Part shown: positions 45,274-55,908 of the stretch, piece by piece
How positions within the stretch are numbered: position 1 is the stretch's first letter
Layout of the letters: each line of letters opens with the position of its first letter
DNA from: Paulinella micropora
Taxonomy: Eukaryota > Cercozoa > Imbricatea > Euglyphida
Assembly: GCA_009731375.1 (NCBI GenBank)
Contig: BJOX01000087.1
Location: 929,321 to 993,320 of the forward strand
DNA: 64,000 nucleotides
Reading direction: 5' to 3'
Translations under genes and position numbers: made by a program
The notes under the pieces: model-generated
Database searches by the model: none
Seen by the model: only the letters and a program-made list of their open reading frames with translations
Told to the model about the DNA's origin: nothing

Positions 45274-47970
45274 ATGTCGACAGAGACCGCCGAAGTGAGT
45301 GAATTCTCGGAGGCAGATCAAAGAAGAGAAGAAGAAGAAGCAGGAGGAGGAGGAGGAAGAGGATTGAATGAAGGAGGAGGAGGAGGATTGAATGAAGGAG
45401 GAGGAGGAGATGAAGGAGTAGGAGGAGGAGTAGAAGAGGGCTGGGATGATGAAGGAAGATATGGAGGAGACGAAGATGAAGGAGGATTTGAACAAGAAGA
45501 GACGGGAGGAGGAGGAGCATATGGTAATCCCTTACCACCTGCCTACACGGGAGGAGGAGGACGAAAAATGATCGACTTGATTCATAGTGATGGAGAGGAG
45601 ATCACAGTGGAGGAACAACAGTGGGTGCAAGACCACTATGACCTCACTAAAAAAGAGTTTGATAACAAGATGGGGGTAGAGAAGGATACCTATGTGTGGA
45701 TCCCTCAGGATCAAAGAAGAGAGAAAAGTCGTGCTAAAAAGGATGTCTATATCCTATTATCAAACACAGCACAGCTCCTCGGCAAACTGGTCTCTGATCC
45801 AGAAGAGAGAAAGAAGATACAGCATATCAAGTTTGGGGACACACACACCCACCTTGAATTACTCGATGCTATCTTTGGGGTGTACACTCAAACCCTGATT
45901 TGGGAACGTACATACGGCCCACGATGTGAGGGTTACCTCCAGTACACAAACCCAAGAGCAACGGCCAGATTCCTCGCGACTGGTCAGGAGGCAGTCGATG
46001 TAACAAAAATGAAGACCAATCTGGGTTCGAAAAACTCGAGTGGCATATTTCATTTTTTTACAATGGAAATAAAGGCCTTGGAAGAGGGGAAGGCAGAGAT
46101 GGAAAAAAGCATTAAGGCAGCAGGAGAAACTCATCCTGTGATTGATGAGTTAGAGAAGACCGACAGAGTTCTGACCAAGATCAGACTGTTGATGGGTGCG
46201 TTACTGCACAAGGAGGCATGGAAGAGATGGATTCCTACCAAGGATCACTCTGTCCTTAAATCACTTAGTAACGCACCACCGGTCGCCAACAAAGCAGGTG
46301 TTGACCAATATGTGGAGAAATATAATTTTCTCAGATCTGCTTCTGAATTGGTGGCCTTTATCACTCATGCTCAAAAGCTGGTGATATCTGAGAAGAAGAA
46401 GGCGAAAGAGAATGAGGAGTTCGAGAAGACGATGAGACTGGAAAGAATGAAAGCAAAAGTGAGTGGTGCAAAGACACACCCTCCGACATATTTGACCCCA
46501 CCAGCTCCTGCCCCACCAGCCCCTGCACCCTCGGGCTCAACTACGGTGGTGGTCACAAACACGGAGAAGAAGGACAGACAGAACATCATAAATGCCTTCA
46601 AGGGGAAGAAAGGAGGAGTGGCAAGTCTCATGCTATATGCCAAGACGAGCTCAGACAAAGACTCTGATGCTTCGCTTTTGAGCAAGCTCAAAGAGATCAA
46701 TGCCTGCATGAAGGCTTTTCCTTGCGACGAAACGCAGGAATACGAGGCCCTTGTTACTGTTTTTGACCAATCTCTAGTCTCGGAGGGATTTGATCTGACA
46801 CAGTACAAGTTTTTGAGAAAGAAGGAGGAGATTAAGAGAAACAATGCAACAGGCCTAGACGCTCAGTGTGAACTGGCGGTGGCCACACTCATTTCATATT
46901 TTCAATCTCATGGATACCAGCATCTCTGCACTGGTACTCTCATAGGATTTGAAATCTTTGAGACAGTGGCGATGAGTTTGAGGAGTGCTGTTGGCTTGGC
47001 GGCGACCCTTACGGAGGTAGTTTCCTCCTATGGGCTATTCTATGGCCGCAAGTCGATCATCCTCTATTTCTTTTCGGCGTTACACACAGTTAACCCGAGT
47101 AAGCTTACTCAGCTCATACAACAATGCTCGACGTTTAGCTCAGTGAAGTCCAAGAACTTCCTCGAGACACACGTGTTCGAAAATACGGTTCAAAGCGTTG
47201 CTCCGTCAGCACTGTTTCAAGAAGTGATGAGTGCATGCTCAAACATGGACTCGCTCACGGAGGCACATACGGCACAGGCAGGCGGTGTACCTGTTGGCGC
47301 ACAAGCCACGTACACAAACAGAGTTGCCGGTTGGAAGAGACAGAGAGAGCCAGACCTGAAGACCGCATGTTGGAGGTGGTTCGCGGGCTTGCAGTGTAAG
47401 GCACAGATGGAGAACAGAGACTGCTCTTTCAATCATGATAGGCAGAACCCAACAGCAAGGGCAAATTTTCTGAGCAGGACGGAAGGCAAGGAACCGGGCC
47501 TTTTCAATATGCTTCAGATTGCCGCTGTGAACGAAGGTTGGTATGCCAATATGTGTGATGATGAGGAGTTACGAGAGGCAATCATTACCTACATGAAGAG
47601 GATGAAGGAGAAGAAGGAGGAAAGGGAGAGACAAAAGAACTTAAAGGCCTCTCAAAGAGGACGAGAAGGAGGAGCAGGAGCAGGAGGAGGAGGAGGAGGA
47701 GGAGGAGGAGGACGAGGACGAGGAACATGGAGAGGAGCCTCGAGGTGGCAGGGAACCCCTCAGAGAGGAAGAGGAGGAGGTCGGGGATATACCCCTTATG
47801 GAGGGAGAGCTGTTCGAGCTCCAGCCCCCCCACCCAGAGGAGGAGGAGGCTCGTGGGCAAGCTCCAACCCAAATTTCGGTCGAGCTCAGGCCTACAACAC
47901 TGCCTCGGAGACCGATACGTCATCCTACCCGGACACTACTCAAGGTAATCGTTTCGAGGTGGTGGAATGA
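45274..47970 (+). CDS. gag: Gag polyprotein, 898 aa
   Basis: The ATG follows a ~790-bp leader. Residues 1-100 are Gly/Glu-rich and low-complexity. The middle is a helical capsid-like region without a family I can name. Near residues 692-714 there is a C-x8-C-x8-C-x3-H motif (CWRWFAGLQC..CSFNH), a CCCH-like zinc finger where most Gag proteins carry CCHC knuckles. The C-terminus is rich in RGG/GRG, suggesting RNA binding. The frame ends at UGA (47968-47970) and the same frame continues without interruption into Pol. The product should form the particle and package element RNA. At 898 residues it is large for Ty3-type Gag. Confidence 0.92.
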   Translation: MSTETAEVSEFSEADQRREEEEAGGGGGRGLNEGGGGGLNEGGGGDEGVGGGVEEGWDDEGRYGGDEDEGGFEQEETGGGGAYGNPLPPAYTGGGGRKMIDLIHSDGEEITVEEQQWVQDHYDLTKKEFDNKMGVEKDTYVWIPQDQRREKSRAKKDVYILLSNTAQLLGKLVSDPEERKKIQHIKFGDTHTHLELLDAIFGVYTQTLIWERTYGPRCEGYLQYTNPRATARFLATGQEAVDVTKMKTNLGSKNSSGIFHFFTMEIKALEEGKAEMEKSIKAAGETHPVIDELEKTDRVLTKIRLLMGALLHKEAWKRWIPTKDHSVLKSLSNAPPVANKAGVDQYVEKYNFLRSASELVAFITHAQKLVISEKKKAKENEEFEKTMRLERMKAKVSGAKTHPPTYLTPPAPAPPAPAPSGSTTVVVTNTEKKDRQNIINAFKGKKGGVASLMLYAKTSSDKDSDASLLSKLKEINACMKAFPCDETQEYEALVTVFDQSLVSEGFDLTQYKFLRKKEEIKRNNATGLDAQCELAVATLISYFQSHGYQHLCTGTLIGFEIFETVAMSLRSAVGLAATLTEVVSSYGLFYGRKSIILYFFSALHTVNPSKLTQLIQQCSTFSSVKSKNFLETHVFENTVQSVAPSALFQEVMSACSNMDSLTEAHTAQAGGVPVGAQATYTNRVAGWKRQREPDLKTACWRWFAGLQCKAQMENRDCSFNHDRQNPTARANFLSRTEGKEPGLFNMLQIAAVNEGWYANMCDDEELREAIITYMKRMKEKKEERERQKNLKASQRGREGGAGAGGGGGGGGGGRGRGTWRGASRWQGTPQRGRGGGRGYTPYGGRAVRAPAPPPRGGGGSWASSNPNFGRAQAYNTASETDTSSYPDTTQGNRFEVVE

Positions 47971-50900
47971 CTGGAGGGGGAAGAAGAGAGGAAGGAGAAG
48001 ACTGTGAAGTTTAACCCTAAAGTCACAGTGCTTTCTAATGCTGTTGTGCAGACTGGGCCAACGCTTCCTCTATGTGAAAACAAAGATGTGGGTACACAGA
48101 GACTGCAGCCCCAAGGTAGTCTCATACCCGTTCATACAGCACGGTTACCAATGATAACTGATGCAAATAGGAAGGCGAGACTTGCGATGGAGGCGAGGAG
48201 GCCAATGGCAGACGTATCGCCTCGGCCAAGCAAACAACCACGAACAGACTCAATGTCTACGGTCGCGGCGGGTGGCGAGCAAAAAGACAATGTGTGTACT
48301 CAAGTACCACAAGACAATGTCGCTCAAATAGTAAACGCACCAGTACCGCAGAATAATAAAAATGTTAATGAGGTGAAGCAGGAGGAGAAGAAGGAGGAGT
48401 TGAAAAACTTAGAGACAAGACTCCAAAATTTGGAACGTAAAGTTCTTGTTCTCGCAGCCAATATACACAGGCCCGATGCTCTGTGTTATACGGAACTTTA
48501 TTGTGAAACATTGAAGACAATATTAAAAGTTGGTAATGATACGATGGCGAATATTAATATTGTCGGCAGGAAGTTTTTTAATCGATACCGGGACTGGGTG
48601 GACGGAAATATGAAAAAGTCAACGGGCACTCTCAAAGGAGTGAGCAGCCGGACGGATATCACGGGAATCATCACACTGACCTTTAAATTGAAATCCGCAC
48701 GAGTATACCGTATGGACCTCTATGTCGTCCCCGGTTACCACGGGTCAATATTACTATCGTATGACCAATTGGCTACGATGGGGGCTGTGATTGATTGCGC
48801 CGCACGGCGAGTGATATATGGAGTAAAAAGAGGAGAAGAGAACGATATTGATCCCTTCAACGCTACTGACTCTTATGAGGCTTATGAGCTGAGTCTAGCG
48901 ACGGATCACAAAAAGATGGCCATCGCACATGAGGCACTTGAGGTGTACGTTCACCCCCATGTCGTAAGACCGGATGAACTGTCCTGGACCGACAATTGGG
49001 AATCCCAAGTGTGCACTGTCACAGTTCCGACATGCCATTGGGACAAAAAGTCTATTGATGACTTAATCGAGAAGCGAAAGGAGGAGATTATATGTGTCGC
49101 ACAAAGAAGCCCGTCGTTGGCGAGATTCGCGGAAGGAGTAGGAACAGATGTCCATATTACTAACGGATACTGTTTCCATGCGAAAGTAGGAGAAGAAAAA
49201 AGGGAGGCGTTTGTACCAAGGAGAACGGGGCGAATCCCGGATACTCCACCAGAAACTATTAAAAGTTTTATTACTGATTTCTGGGGTGACGAGCCCACGT
49301 GGCCGCGTTCACTGTCTGAAGTGAAGAAATGCTTACGGACTTTATTCGAAAATAATAAGCCGTATACTATTATCCTGCCATATAATGAGAAGGCGATATG
49401 GGCGCAGGAAATAAGGGACCGGCTTATTGATCATCCTATACCGGTACCCTCTCGCAAGCAACAGCTAGTGGTGGCTTGTCGTATGGGAACTCGTGAGCAG
49501 AGCAGTGCATACAAGCGGAAGCTCAGAGACCTCGACAAGTTGAAATTGATACCGCAAGCATTCACATGCTTTGATGGTTTTTACACCCGTAAAGCTCCTT
49601 TGCAATACGCGAGACTCATTGACATGCTGGTGGAGCTCGGTAAAGATGATGAGCCGGACACGGTCACGTATGAAAAGACGGGCCTAGATGATGTCTCGGA
49701 AGAGGACTTAGGCTTGGAGGAGGACAGAGAACCCCTCAAGCAGCATAAGCAGATGTCTGATGAAGATTTTCAAGAGGCGGCGCGGAAAATATTGGAAGAA
49801 GGAGTAGGCACGGAGAAGGAGAAGGAGCTTTTAAAAGCCAAATTAGAGGCGAACAAGGAAATTTTTGACCCTCCACATGCAGGTGGTGTCAAGCCTGAAG
49901 ATTTCACTGCGGTTATTTACAAAATACCGGGTGCGGAGCCGTCACCGGCACCACGAAGGGCGAATTTGAGTATACATGAGGCGAAGATAGCGGAGGAGCT
50001 AGCAAGACAGCTGCTCAATGAGGACTTTATTGAGAGATCAACATCCTCAATAGTCTCACAACCGAGAATAGTGCCGAAGCCAGGAGGAGAATGGCGCCTG
50101 ACAGTTAACTATGCTCGTGTTAACAAGGTGCTGGAGGAAGAGAGAAATCCTCTCCCGACATTAGAAGAAGGAAGGAGAGTACTGCGGAATGCAAAATTCT
50201 ATTCGGTCATTGACCTTAAGAATGGCTTCTGGCAGATACCACTGGAGGAAAAGTCCAGATGGCTGACGGCGTTTGTGGTGGGTATGGAAATATACCAATG
50301 GAAAGTGCTTCCGATGGGCCTCAAGCAAGCCCCAGGACTTTTCCAGAAGGCGATGCAGAAGATGTTGAGCAGTCAGTACGATGATTTGTCTGACGGTGGC
50401 TTTATGAGAAGGCGGGGACAGAAGGCGGGAGAATATGCATTTTGCTATATCGATGACATTATCGTATACTCTAACACAATGGAGGAGCATATCGATCATT
50501 TGTCCGATATATTCAGGCGCATCGGAGCTTTTGGCCTGAAGTGCAATCTAAAGAAGTGTCAACTTGCCAAGACGAGTGTGACATACTTAGGGTACGAGAT
50601 CTCCCATAATCGAGTCTCGATATCCAAAGAGAAGAGGGAGGAGATTATGAATCGACCGATACCGAAGAACCGCACTGAATTGCACTCATTCCTTGCGATG
50701 GCGCAATACTATAGCCAGTTTATACCCGATTGGGGTGCAACACGGGCTAAAGTGGAGAAAATGATAGATTTTGGAGACTTTGAGAAGTGGGACGAAGAGG
50801 CTTTGCAAGCGTTTCATGCGCTCAAAGATCTCATTTACAAAGACCCGAAAGACGGAGGACTGGTGTTAACGATGCCCGACTTTACGAAACAATTCGTAGT

Positions 50901-53784
50901 CGATACAGACGCATCTAAGTTTGCGATTGGGGCTGTATTACAACAAGAGGATGAGGAGAAGAAATTACGCCCAATCATGTTTATTAGTAGGAAGTTGTGT
51001 GCGGCGGAGAGAAACTATTGCACAAGGCAAAGAGAGGCGTTGGCGGTAGTATGGGCCCTCAAGAGGCTCAGAGAGTATTTGTGGGGAGGACCTCAATTTA
51101 CTGTCAGAACTGATCATCATAACCTGTTATGGTTGATGAATCATGAACAGACGGGACGGCTGGCGCGGTGGCAAGCGTTCTTGTCTTGTTTCGATTTTAC
51201 AATGGTCCATCTACCGGGAAAGCGAAATGTGGTCGCTGATAGCCTCTCTAGGCTAGAGTTTAACTCAGAAGTATCGGCGTTGGTGTCCACGGTGGAGATG
51301 GAAGACTTGTCCACTGACAAGGTGTATGAGGTCAGCCACATTGAGGCGATGGAGATGGCGAGTGGAGTCCGATATGACCGCACAGGTCTACGGTACAGTC
51401 CACAAGGCCCGGATCACGGGATATGTTGTGAGCTACATACCCAGGAGGACGCTGAGTGGTCCTATGAGGTATATGAGAATGCGAAGGCGAACATAAGAGA
51501 GGAAGAGGAGACGCAGGAAGTTTATGCGGAGCCTCCTCAAGAGCGGAGAAGTGACCTAGACGATGACCCGGAAAGAATCGGGGTACGGCTAGAAGATGGT
51601 ACTATCCATATAGCCTCGCCTACCGCATGGAGGCAACAACAGGCTCAAGATCCGGAGTTTAAAGAACTGATACAGTTATATCAGAACCCGGATGAGCTAC
51701 GGATGACGAAAGCGATCAAAGATCAGATGAAGGAGATGGGATGGAGAGATGGTCTACTGTGGTACAAGGGCCTTCACGGTCGCTATGCGTCACAGCCGGA
51801 CAAATGGACCCTTTGGGTACCGGAGAGTCTGAGACGATTTATATTTGTCGCAGCCCACAATTGCCCACTTTTGGCGCATCCGGGTCGACAACGAACTCAT
51901 ATGTTCGTAGCGAGGCGATTCTGGTGGAAGAAGATGAAGGAGGAGATAGATCAGGCGGTGGATGCATGCATCCCGTGCAAGATAAACAAAACACCACTGA
52001 AGGCAAATTTCGGCCTGATTGGCGAATTTCCTCTTCATGCGGGGATGTTTGAGTTTATACACATTGATCATGTGGGACCTTTCCCAGAATCGAAGGATGG
52101 TTACAAATACCTCCTTACGGCTATTGACAGAGCCACCAACTATGTGTGGATCATCCCTGTCAAAGACGTTACCGGCAAGACGACGGCCGAGGCGCTGATC
52201 GATAGGATCATCTCACAGATCGGAGTACCAAGAAAGATATGTTCTGATCGAGGCTCGGACTTTAATAACGAGGTCATCGACAAACTATCTAAGTATTACG
52301 GGATGAAATGGCAATATGTTACTGCCTATAACCCGCGAGCAAATGGGAAAATCGAGCGGGTACACAGACCCCTCAAAGCCTCGCTAAAGATGTATTGCAC
52401 GAAGAAGGAGAATCAAAGAGCATGGGTCGAGGCAGCACCATCATTTGCGTTTGCAATGAACTGTCTACCCTCTACGGCGTTAGGAGGCTCGAAGAGCTCA
52501 ATCTCGCCATATCAGTTAGTATATGGGCGTGAGCCTGATATCCCGACTTCGCTCCTTCACCCAAAAGACACTTGGGCGGATGCGGATGAGTTGTTTGGGA
52601 TGAGACTTAGAGTGAAGATGGAGGCGGAACAAATAGTCAGGGCGCATAGAGAGGCGGAGCGCCGAAAGACTGATGCTGAAGGGGTGCGACAAGCGCACTT
52701 GGATCAGATCAAGTTCCAGGTCGGGGATATTGTACTATTGTACCATCCTCAAGTCCCGAAGGGAGTCAGCTCTAAGCTGTTCACTCACTGGAAAGGACCT
52801 TATCAGATTATGGAACAGACGGGACCTCTGAATTACAAGATCAGGGGTAGAGGGAAGGTGCAAATTGTGAATGTAAGAAGGCTGATTAAGTATGATCCCT
52901 TCTTACTGGAAGATGAATCCGTTGAGGAGGCGTTAAAACGGATGAAGGATGATTTCAAAGAGGTGCCGCCCATCCACAAGGAGGCTGGCATAGACCAAGA
53001 CGATGCTTATCGGGCACCGATAGCTGAGAAGGAGGAGAGTGAGGTGGACAGCAAGGAGAAGACTGACCGCATAAGCGCGGTGGGGACTCAGTCCAAGTCT
53101 CCGCGAGAGCATAGCGGAAAGAAGGAGAAGATCACAGAGGCGCAGCTAAGGAGAGCGCGGAATGATCTTATCAACGACCAACCGAGGAAGGCGATGAGGT
53201 CGATGAGATCAAAGGACGTCCACCAGGAGGAGGAGGGGACGGACACTGACCCAAACGCGGGCAACGTTGAGATTGTCCATGAGCGATGGAAGGAAGGCGA
53301 TGCGATAGCAACCATCGCATGGGTGAAAAATGTTTTCTATCTGATGAGACCAGCGGAACAACATGTCGCTGATGACACTCTCTCAGACTTATACTTGATG
53401 CGGGTCGTGGCGGTCCCACGACAGATGCGTGTCACACGGACACTCAAAATATCATCAGCCGCAAAGATAGTACAACCGATACTCCAGTTCTGGAGAAGTA
53501 TGGACCCGGTTGAGGATCCAAAGGCAAGACATTATCTGCCAGTATATAAAGACGCAAAAAGTCTCGAGACATGGGATGATACAATTACTCCCAGAGACAA
53601 GGATTACACTGCGTGGACCATTCAGACACTGCCAAGAGGAGTGCTTGATGTCCCTTTTGAATTATCGTTGGGCGGAATCCCTAATAAGATCTGGGACATT
53701 CTCGAACAGTCAAAGTTCGATCTGACTTTTGTTGGTGGTCCTCCACCAGGCAAAGAAATCCGCGCCAGACGACGAAGGCAGTGA
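47971..53784 (+). CDS. pol: Pol polyprotein (protease, RT, RNase H, integrase), expressed behind gag UGA
   Basis: The frame continues directly from gag after one UGA. The first in-frame ATG is only at 48151, so stop-codon readthrough is the simplest route. Numbering from 48004: a protease-like region with D179-T-M-A and a typical ILLSYDQL..GAVID end (~250-272); RT with the first catalytic Asp ~737 (SVIDLKNGFWQI) and YIDD 815-818; RNase H DTDAS 967-971; integrase H1285, H1292, C1322, C1325 and D1355, D1415, E1451; a GPY/F module ~1595; and a ~250-residue charged and unrecognised C-terminus. The protease motif is DTM instead of DTG, which is unusual. No frameshifts are visible. Total length is ~1937 aa. 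Confidence 0.93.
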   Translation: MEGEEERKEKTVKFNPKVTVLSNAVVQTGPTLPLCENKDVGTQRLQPQGSLIPVHTARLPMITDANRKARLAMEARRPMADVSPRPSKQPRTDSMSTVAAGGEQKDNVCTQVPQDNVAQIVNAPVPQNNKNVNEVKQEEKKEELKNLETRLQNLERKVLVLAANIHRPDALCYTELYCETLKTILKVGNDTMANINIVGRKFFNRYRDWVDGNMKKSTGTLKGVSSRTDITGIITLTFKLKSARVYRMDLYVVPGYHGSILLSYDQLATMGAVIDCAARRVIYGVKRGEENDIDPFNATDSYEAYELSLATDHKKMAIAHEALEVYVHPHVVRPDELSWTDNWESQVCTVTVPTCHWDKKSIDDLIEKRKEEIICVAQRSPSLARFAEGVGTDVHITNGYCFHAKVGEEKREAFVPRRTGRIPDTPPETIKSFITDFWGDEPTWPRSLSEVKKCLRTLFENNKPYTIILPYNEKAIWAQEIRDRLIDHPIPVPSRKQQLVVACRMGTREQSSAYKRKLRDLDKLKLIPQAFTCFDGFYTRKAPLQYARLIDMLVELGKDDEPDTVTYEKTGLDDVSEEDLGLEEDREPLKQHKQMSDEDFQEAARKILEEGVGTEKEKELLKAKLEANKEIFDPPHAGGVKPEDFTAVIYKIPGAEPSPAPRRANLSIHEAKIAEELARQLLNEDFIERSTSSIVSQPRIVPKPGGEWRLTVNYARVNKVLEEERNPLPTLEEGRRVLRNAKFYSVIDLKNGFWQIPLEEKSRWLTAFVVGMEIYQWKVLPMGLKQAPGLFQKAMQKMLSSQYDDLSDGGFMRRRGQKAGEYAFCYIDDIIVYSNTMEEHIDHLSDIFRRIGAFGLKCNLKKCQLAKTSVTYLGYEISHNRVSISKEKREEIMNRPIPKNRTELHSFLAMAQYYSQFIPDWGATRAKVEKMIDFGDFEKWDEEALQAFHALKDLIYKDPKDGGLVLTMPDFTKQFVVDTDASKFAIGAVLQQEDEEKKLRPIMFISRKLCAAERNYCTRQREALAVVWALKRLREYLWGGPQFTVRTDHHNLLWLMNHEQTGRLARWQAFLSCFDFTMVHLPGKRNVVADSLSRLEFNSEVSALVSTVEMEDLSTDKVYEVSHIEAMEMASGVRYDRTGLRYSPQGPDHGICCELHTQEDAEWSYEVYENAKANIREEEETQEVYAEPPQERRSDLDDDPERIGVRLEDGTIHIASPTAWRQQQAQDPEFKELIQLYQNPDELRMTKAIKDQMKEMGWRDGLLWYKGLHGRYASQPDKWTLWVPESLRRFIFVAAHNCPLLAHPGRQRTHMFVARRFWWKKMKEEIDQAVDACIPCKINKTPLKANFGLIGEFPLHAGMFEFIHIDHVGPFPESKDGYKYLLTAIDRATNYVWIIPVKDVTGKTTAEALIDRIISQIGVPRKICSDRGSDFNNEVIDKLSKYYGMKWQYVTAYNPRANGKIERVHRPLKASLKMYCTKKENQRAWVEAAPSFAFAMNCLPSTALGGSKSSISPYQLVYGREPDIPTSLLHPKDTWADADELFGMRLRVKMEAEQIVRAHREAERRKTDAEGVRQAHLDQIKFQVGDIVLLYHPQVPKGVSSKLFTHWKGPYQIMEQTGPLNYKIRGRGKVQIVNVRRLIKYDPFLLEDESVEEALKRMKDDFKEVPPIHKEAGIDQDDAYRAPIAEKEESEVDSKEKTDRISAVGTQSKSPREHSGKKEKITEAQLRRARNDLINDQPRKAMRSMRSKDVHQEEEGTDTDPNAGNVEIVHERWKEGDAIATIAWVKNVFYLMRPAEQHVADDTLSDLYLMRVVAVPRQMRVTRTLKISSAAKIVQPILQFWRSMDPVEDPKARHYLPVYKDAKSLETWDDTITPRDKDYTAWTIQTLPRGVLDVPFELSLGGIPNKIWDILEQSKFDLTFVGGPPPGKEIRARRRRQ

Positions 53785-54640
53785 CAAAGAAACTATTTTT
53801 CTTTATGCGTCTCAAATAAACTGATTGATTGCCCACGGCGTATCATGATTTGATCATGCATCATCAGTTATCAATATGAATATTAAAAAGACTCAGTGAT
53901 ATAACTTGGCATTCGATCGCAACATACGAGTGCGAAAGGTCGATCGACGATGATACTACACCGTATACGGGGATCGCTAGTGTATTGAGCGATGGTGTTC
54001 CCGGGTATGACCCTTTCCAAGTCCTGGGATGATGTTCTCGAAAATGAAATGTTCTCTGAAACTTTCATTAAATTATTTTTTACGATAGATTATATACTGT
54101 CGTACCTGAGCACGGTCAATCTCTACTTGTGTCGGTATATCGCAGGGTCGGGTACATACACCTCGACTTCGGATATAGCTATTAGGACTGGCCCCCTAAT
54201 ACTATATCATAGGATATCCGCCTTATACAAGGGTATGTCATTAAAAAAGACAATGTACTTACGATCTCCCTGTGAATAATAATAATAATAATGATAATGA
54301 TAAGAAGAAGAGGAAGATCAAAGGGGGAATCGTACTACAGCACCACGTTGCTTGTATTTTTTTTATTAATTGTACGTTTGTTCTTGACATACTGCCGAAA
54401 AAAAAAGAAAAAAAAAGAAAAAAAAAGAAATTGAGGGGAAGGAGTTTAAAATTTACAAGAAAGGCTAGAGAATCCGCCGGCTTTGACGTGCCGTATGAGG
54501 ATATATTTATCGTCTTTTAGCGTCTATCCGTGGGTCGATGCGCTGTGTGGCATGACTCCATAGCGCATACTATTTGCAGAAAGAAATCAGAAGGTGTATG
54601 ACGAAAATGCTATTTCCGTCATAAAATCGGGAGGGGGTAC
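53785..54640 (+). other. 3' UTR and polypurine tract of the complete element
   Basis: It parallels 2815-3663, with A-run and AAT-repeat length differences. It ends in the G-rich tract next to the 3' LTR. Confidence 0.85.
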
Positions 54641-54877
54641 TGTAGGCATCACCCCCCGGATAGCCGGTAAAAAATACCTTTTCCTGGTGACAGGTGCACC
54701 AGCTTGTTTTTCAGTATTATTTGTCCGGATTGGACCTGATGCCATTTTATTCCTGGTCTGTTGCCGTTTTCCTTTTTGGCTTCACTGAGCTAATACAACG
54801 AGACATCATTCTCATTCTTGAGGACTGTGTTTGGTTGTATTACCGACTTTTTACGAGCTATCGTTGGGGGCATTACA
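54641..54877 (+). repeat. 3' LTR, 237 bp
   Basis: TGTAGGCATC..GGGGGCATTACA, followed by CACA, the target-site duplicate. Confidence 0.95.
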
Positions 54878-54881
54878 CACA

Positions 54882-55908
54882 AAGACTACTTCACACTTGC
54901 GACACCACTTTCAGACTCTGAGAGACGTTAGGGCCAGGAAAAGACAAAGAGGCTGCCGCGGCGAGAGAGGTATAATATATAATAAGAAGCAAGAAAAAGA
55001 CAGGGATACAGGAGCTTAGGTTTCAGGCAGAGACACACACGGCAATAGGTTTAGAACATATGCAGTTAGCCGCCCATCAAAAGGCTAATAAATGACAATT
55101 TAGTCTTCACTTTTTCAACAGTGTACCCTAGCCTGGCTATTTAATTTATTTACTTGAAGTGATTACTCAAGTTGAATTCTCGGCGTAAAAGAAAATAAAT
55201 GTAGGTATGTTCGTTCCTGCGTAGTAAGCATTCTTGCATCTAACCAGTAACTTTTGACCTAGTCCCTCCGGCCCGATTTTTTTTTTGTTAAAAGGGGTTG
55301 TCAGCGTCACGCGGCTTAACGCTAATCACATTGTTTCGAACCGCTTGTGGTCAAGAGGTGGATATGCCTCCGTTTTTGGGTTTGTTCCGACCGCTGTCCA
55401 CCTTGCCAGGCTTTTTTTTCACTGATTTTTGGTGCATAGGGGCACCTGACGTGTCCTGCCACACAAAGATGCGAAACGCCCGTTCCCAGTTTCCCATAGA
55501 AACCAAAAGATTTCCAGCCTGGACTGGGGAAAATTTGATGACCCTTACTAGTGTGAAGGGTTGATTATTCCTGGGGACGGTCTTTCCAGACCAACCAGCA
55601 TTCCGGGCCGAAGGCACTGTACAACCCTGCAGACTTAGTATAGAGACAGCAATAAGAAAAGAAAGCAAGCTGCCGAAGCCCAGGCAGCGGACAACAGCTC
55701 AGCTGAAAGTTCCAAAAAAAATTTGCCACGAAAAAAGCACAGAGTAAAAAAAAATTTAACTAAGGGCGAATCTAGCCTCGTTACCCCGAGGCAGTGTTAG
55801 GCAGTGGCGTAGGGTAGTTTTCGATGCTCTGTTTTCTAAGTTGAAAGGGTGGGCACCATCCGATAAATCTAGTTGGTCCACCAGACAGCATTTTCCTGTT
55901 CCGTTTGA
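54882..55908. other. Unassigned sequence
   Basis: No recognisable gene. Short open frames exist on both strands (for example around 55351-55668, minus) without support. It may contain upstream exons of the gene at 55909-57367. Confidence 0.4.

Larger units (their letters stand above)
44251..54877 (+). mobile_element. Complete Ty3/gypsy-like LTR retrotransposon, copy 2 (10.6 kb)
   Basis: 5' LTR 44251-44487, candidate primer-binding site from 44490 (tggagtccacatcact), 5' leader to 45273, gag 45274-47970, pol 47971-53784, 3' UTR, polypurine tract (~54629-54637) and 3' LTR 54641-54877. The element is flanked by a 4-bp direct repeat CACA (44247-44250 and 54878-54881). The two LTRs differ visibly at one position near the 5' end (tgtacgc versus tgtaggc). 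All coding domains are open. It should be a recent and potentially autonomous insertion. The PR-RT-RNaseH-IN order with a GPY/F module places it in the Ty3/gypsy group. Confidence 0.96.

Noticed and set aside
45272-47432. Minus-strand open frames within gag
   Set aside because: They are shadows of the purine-rich Gly/Glu coding sequence, with no domains.
48004-48006. GTG at 48004 as the pol start
   Set aside because: The frame is open upstream to the gag UGA and no start context is needed. Readthrough explains expression better.
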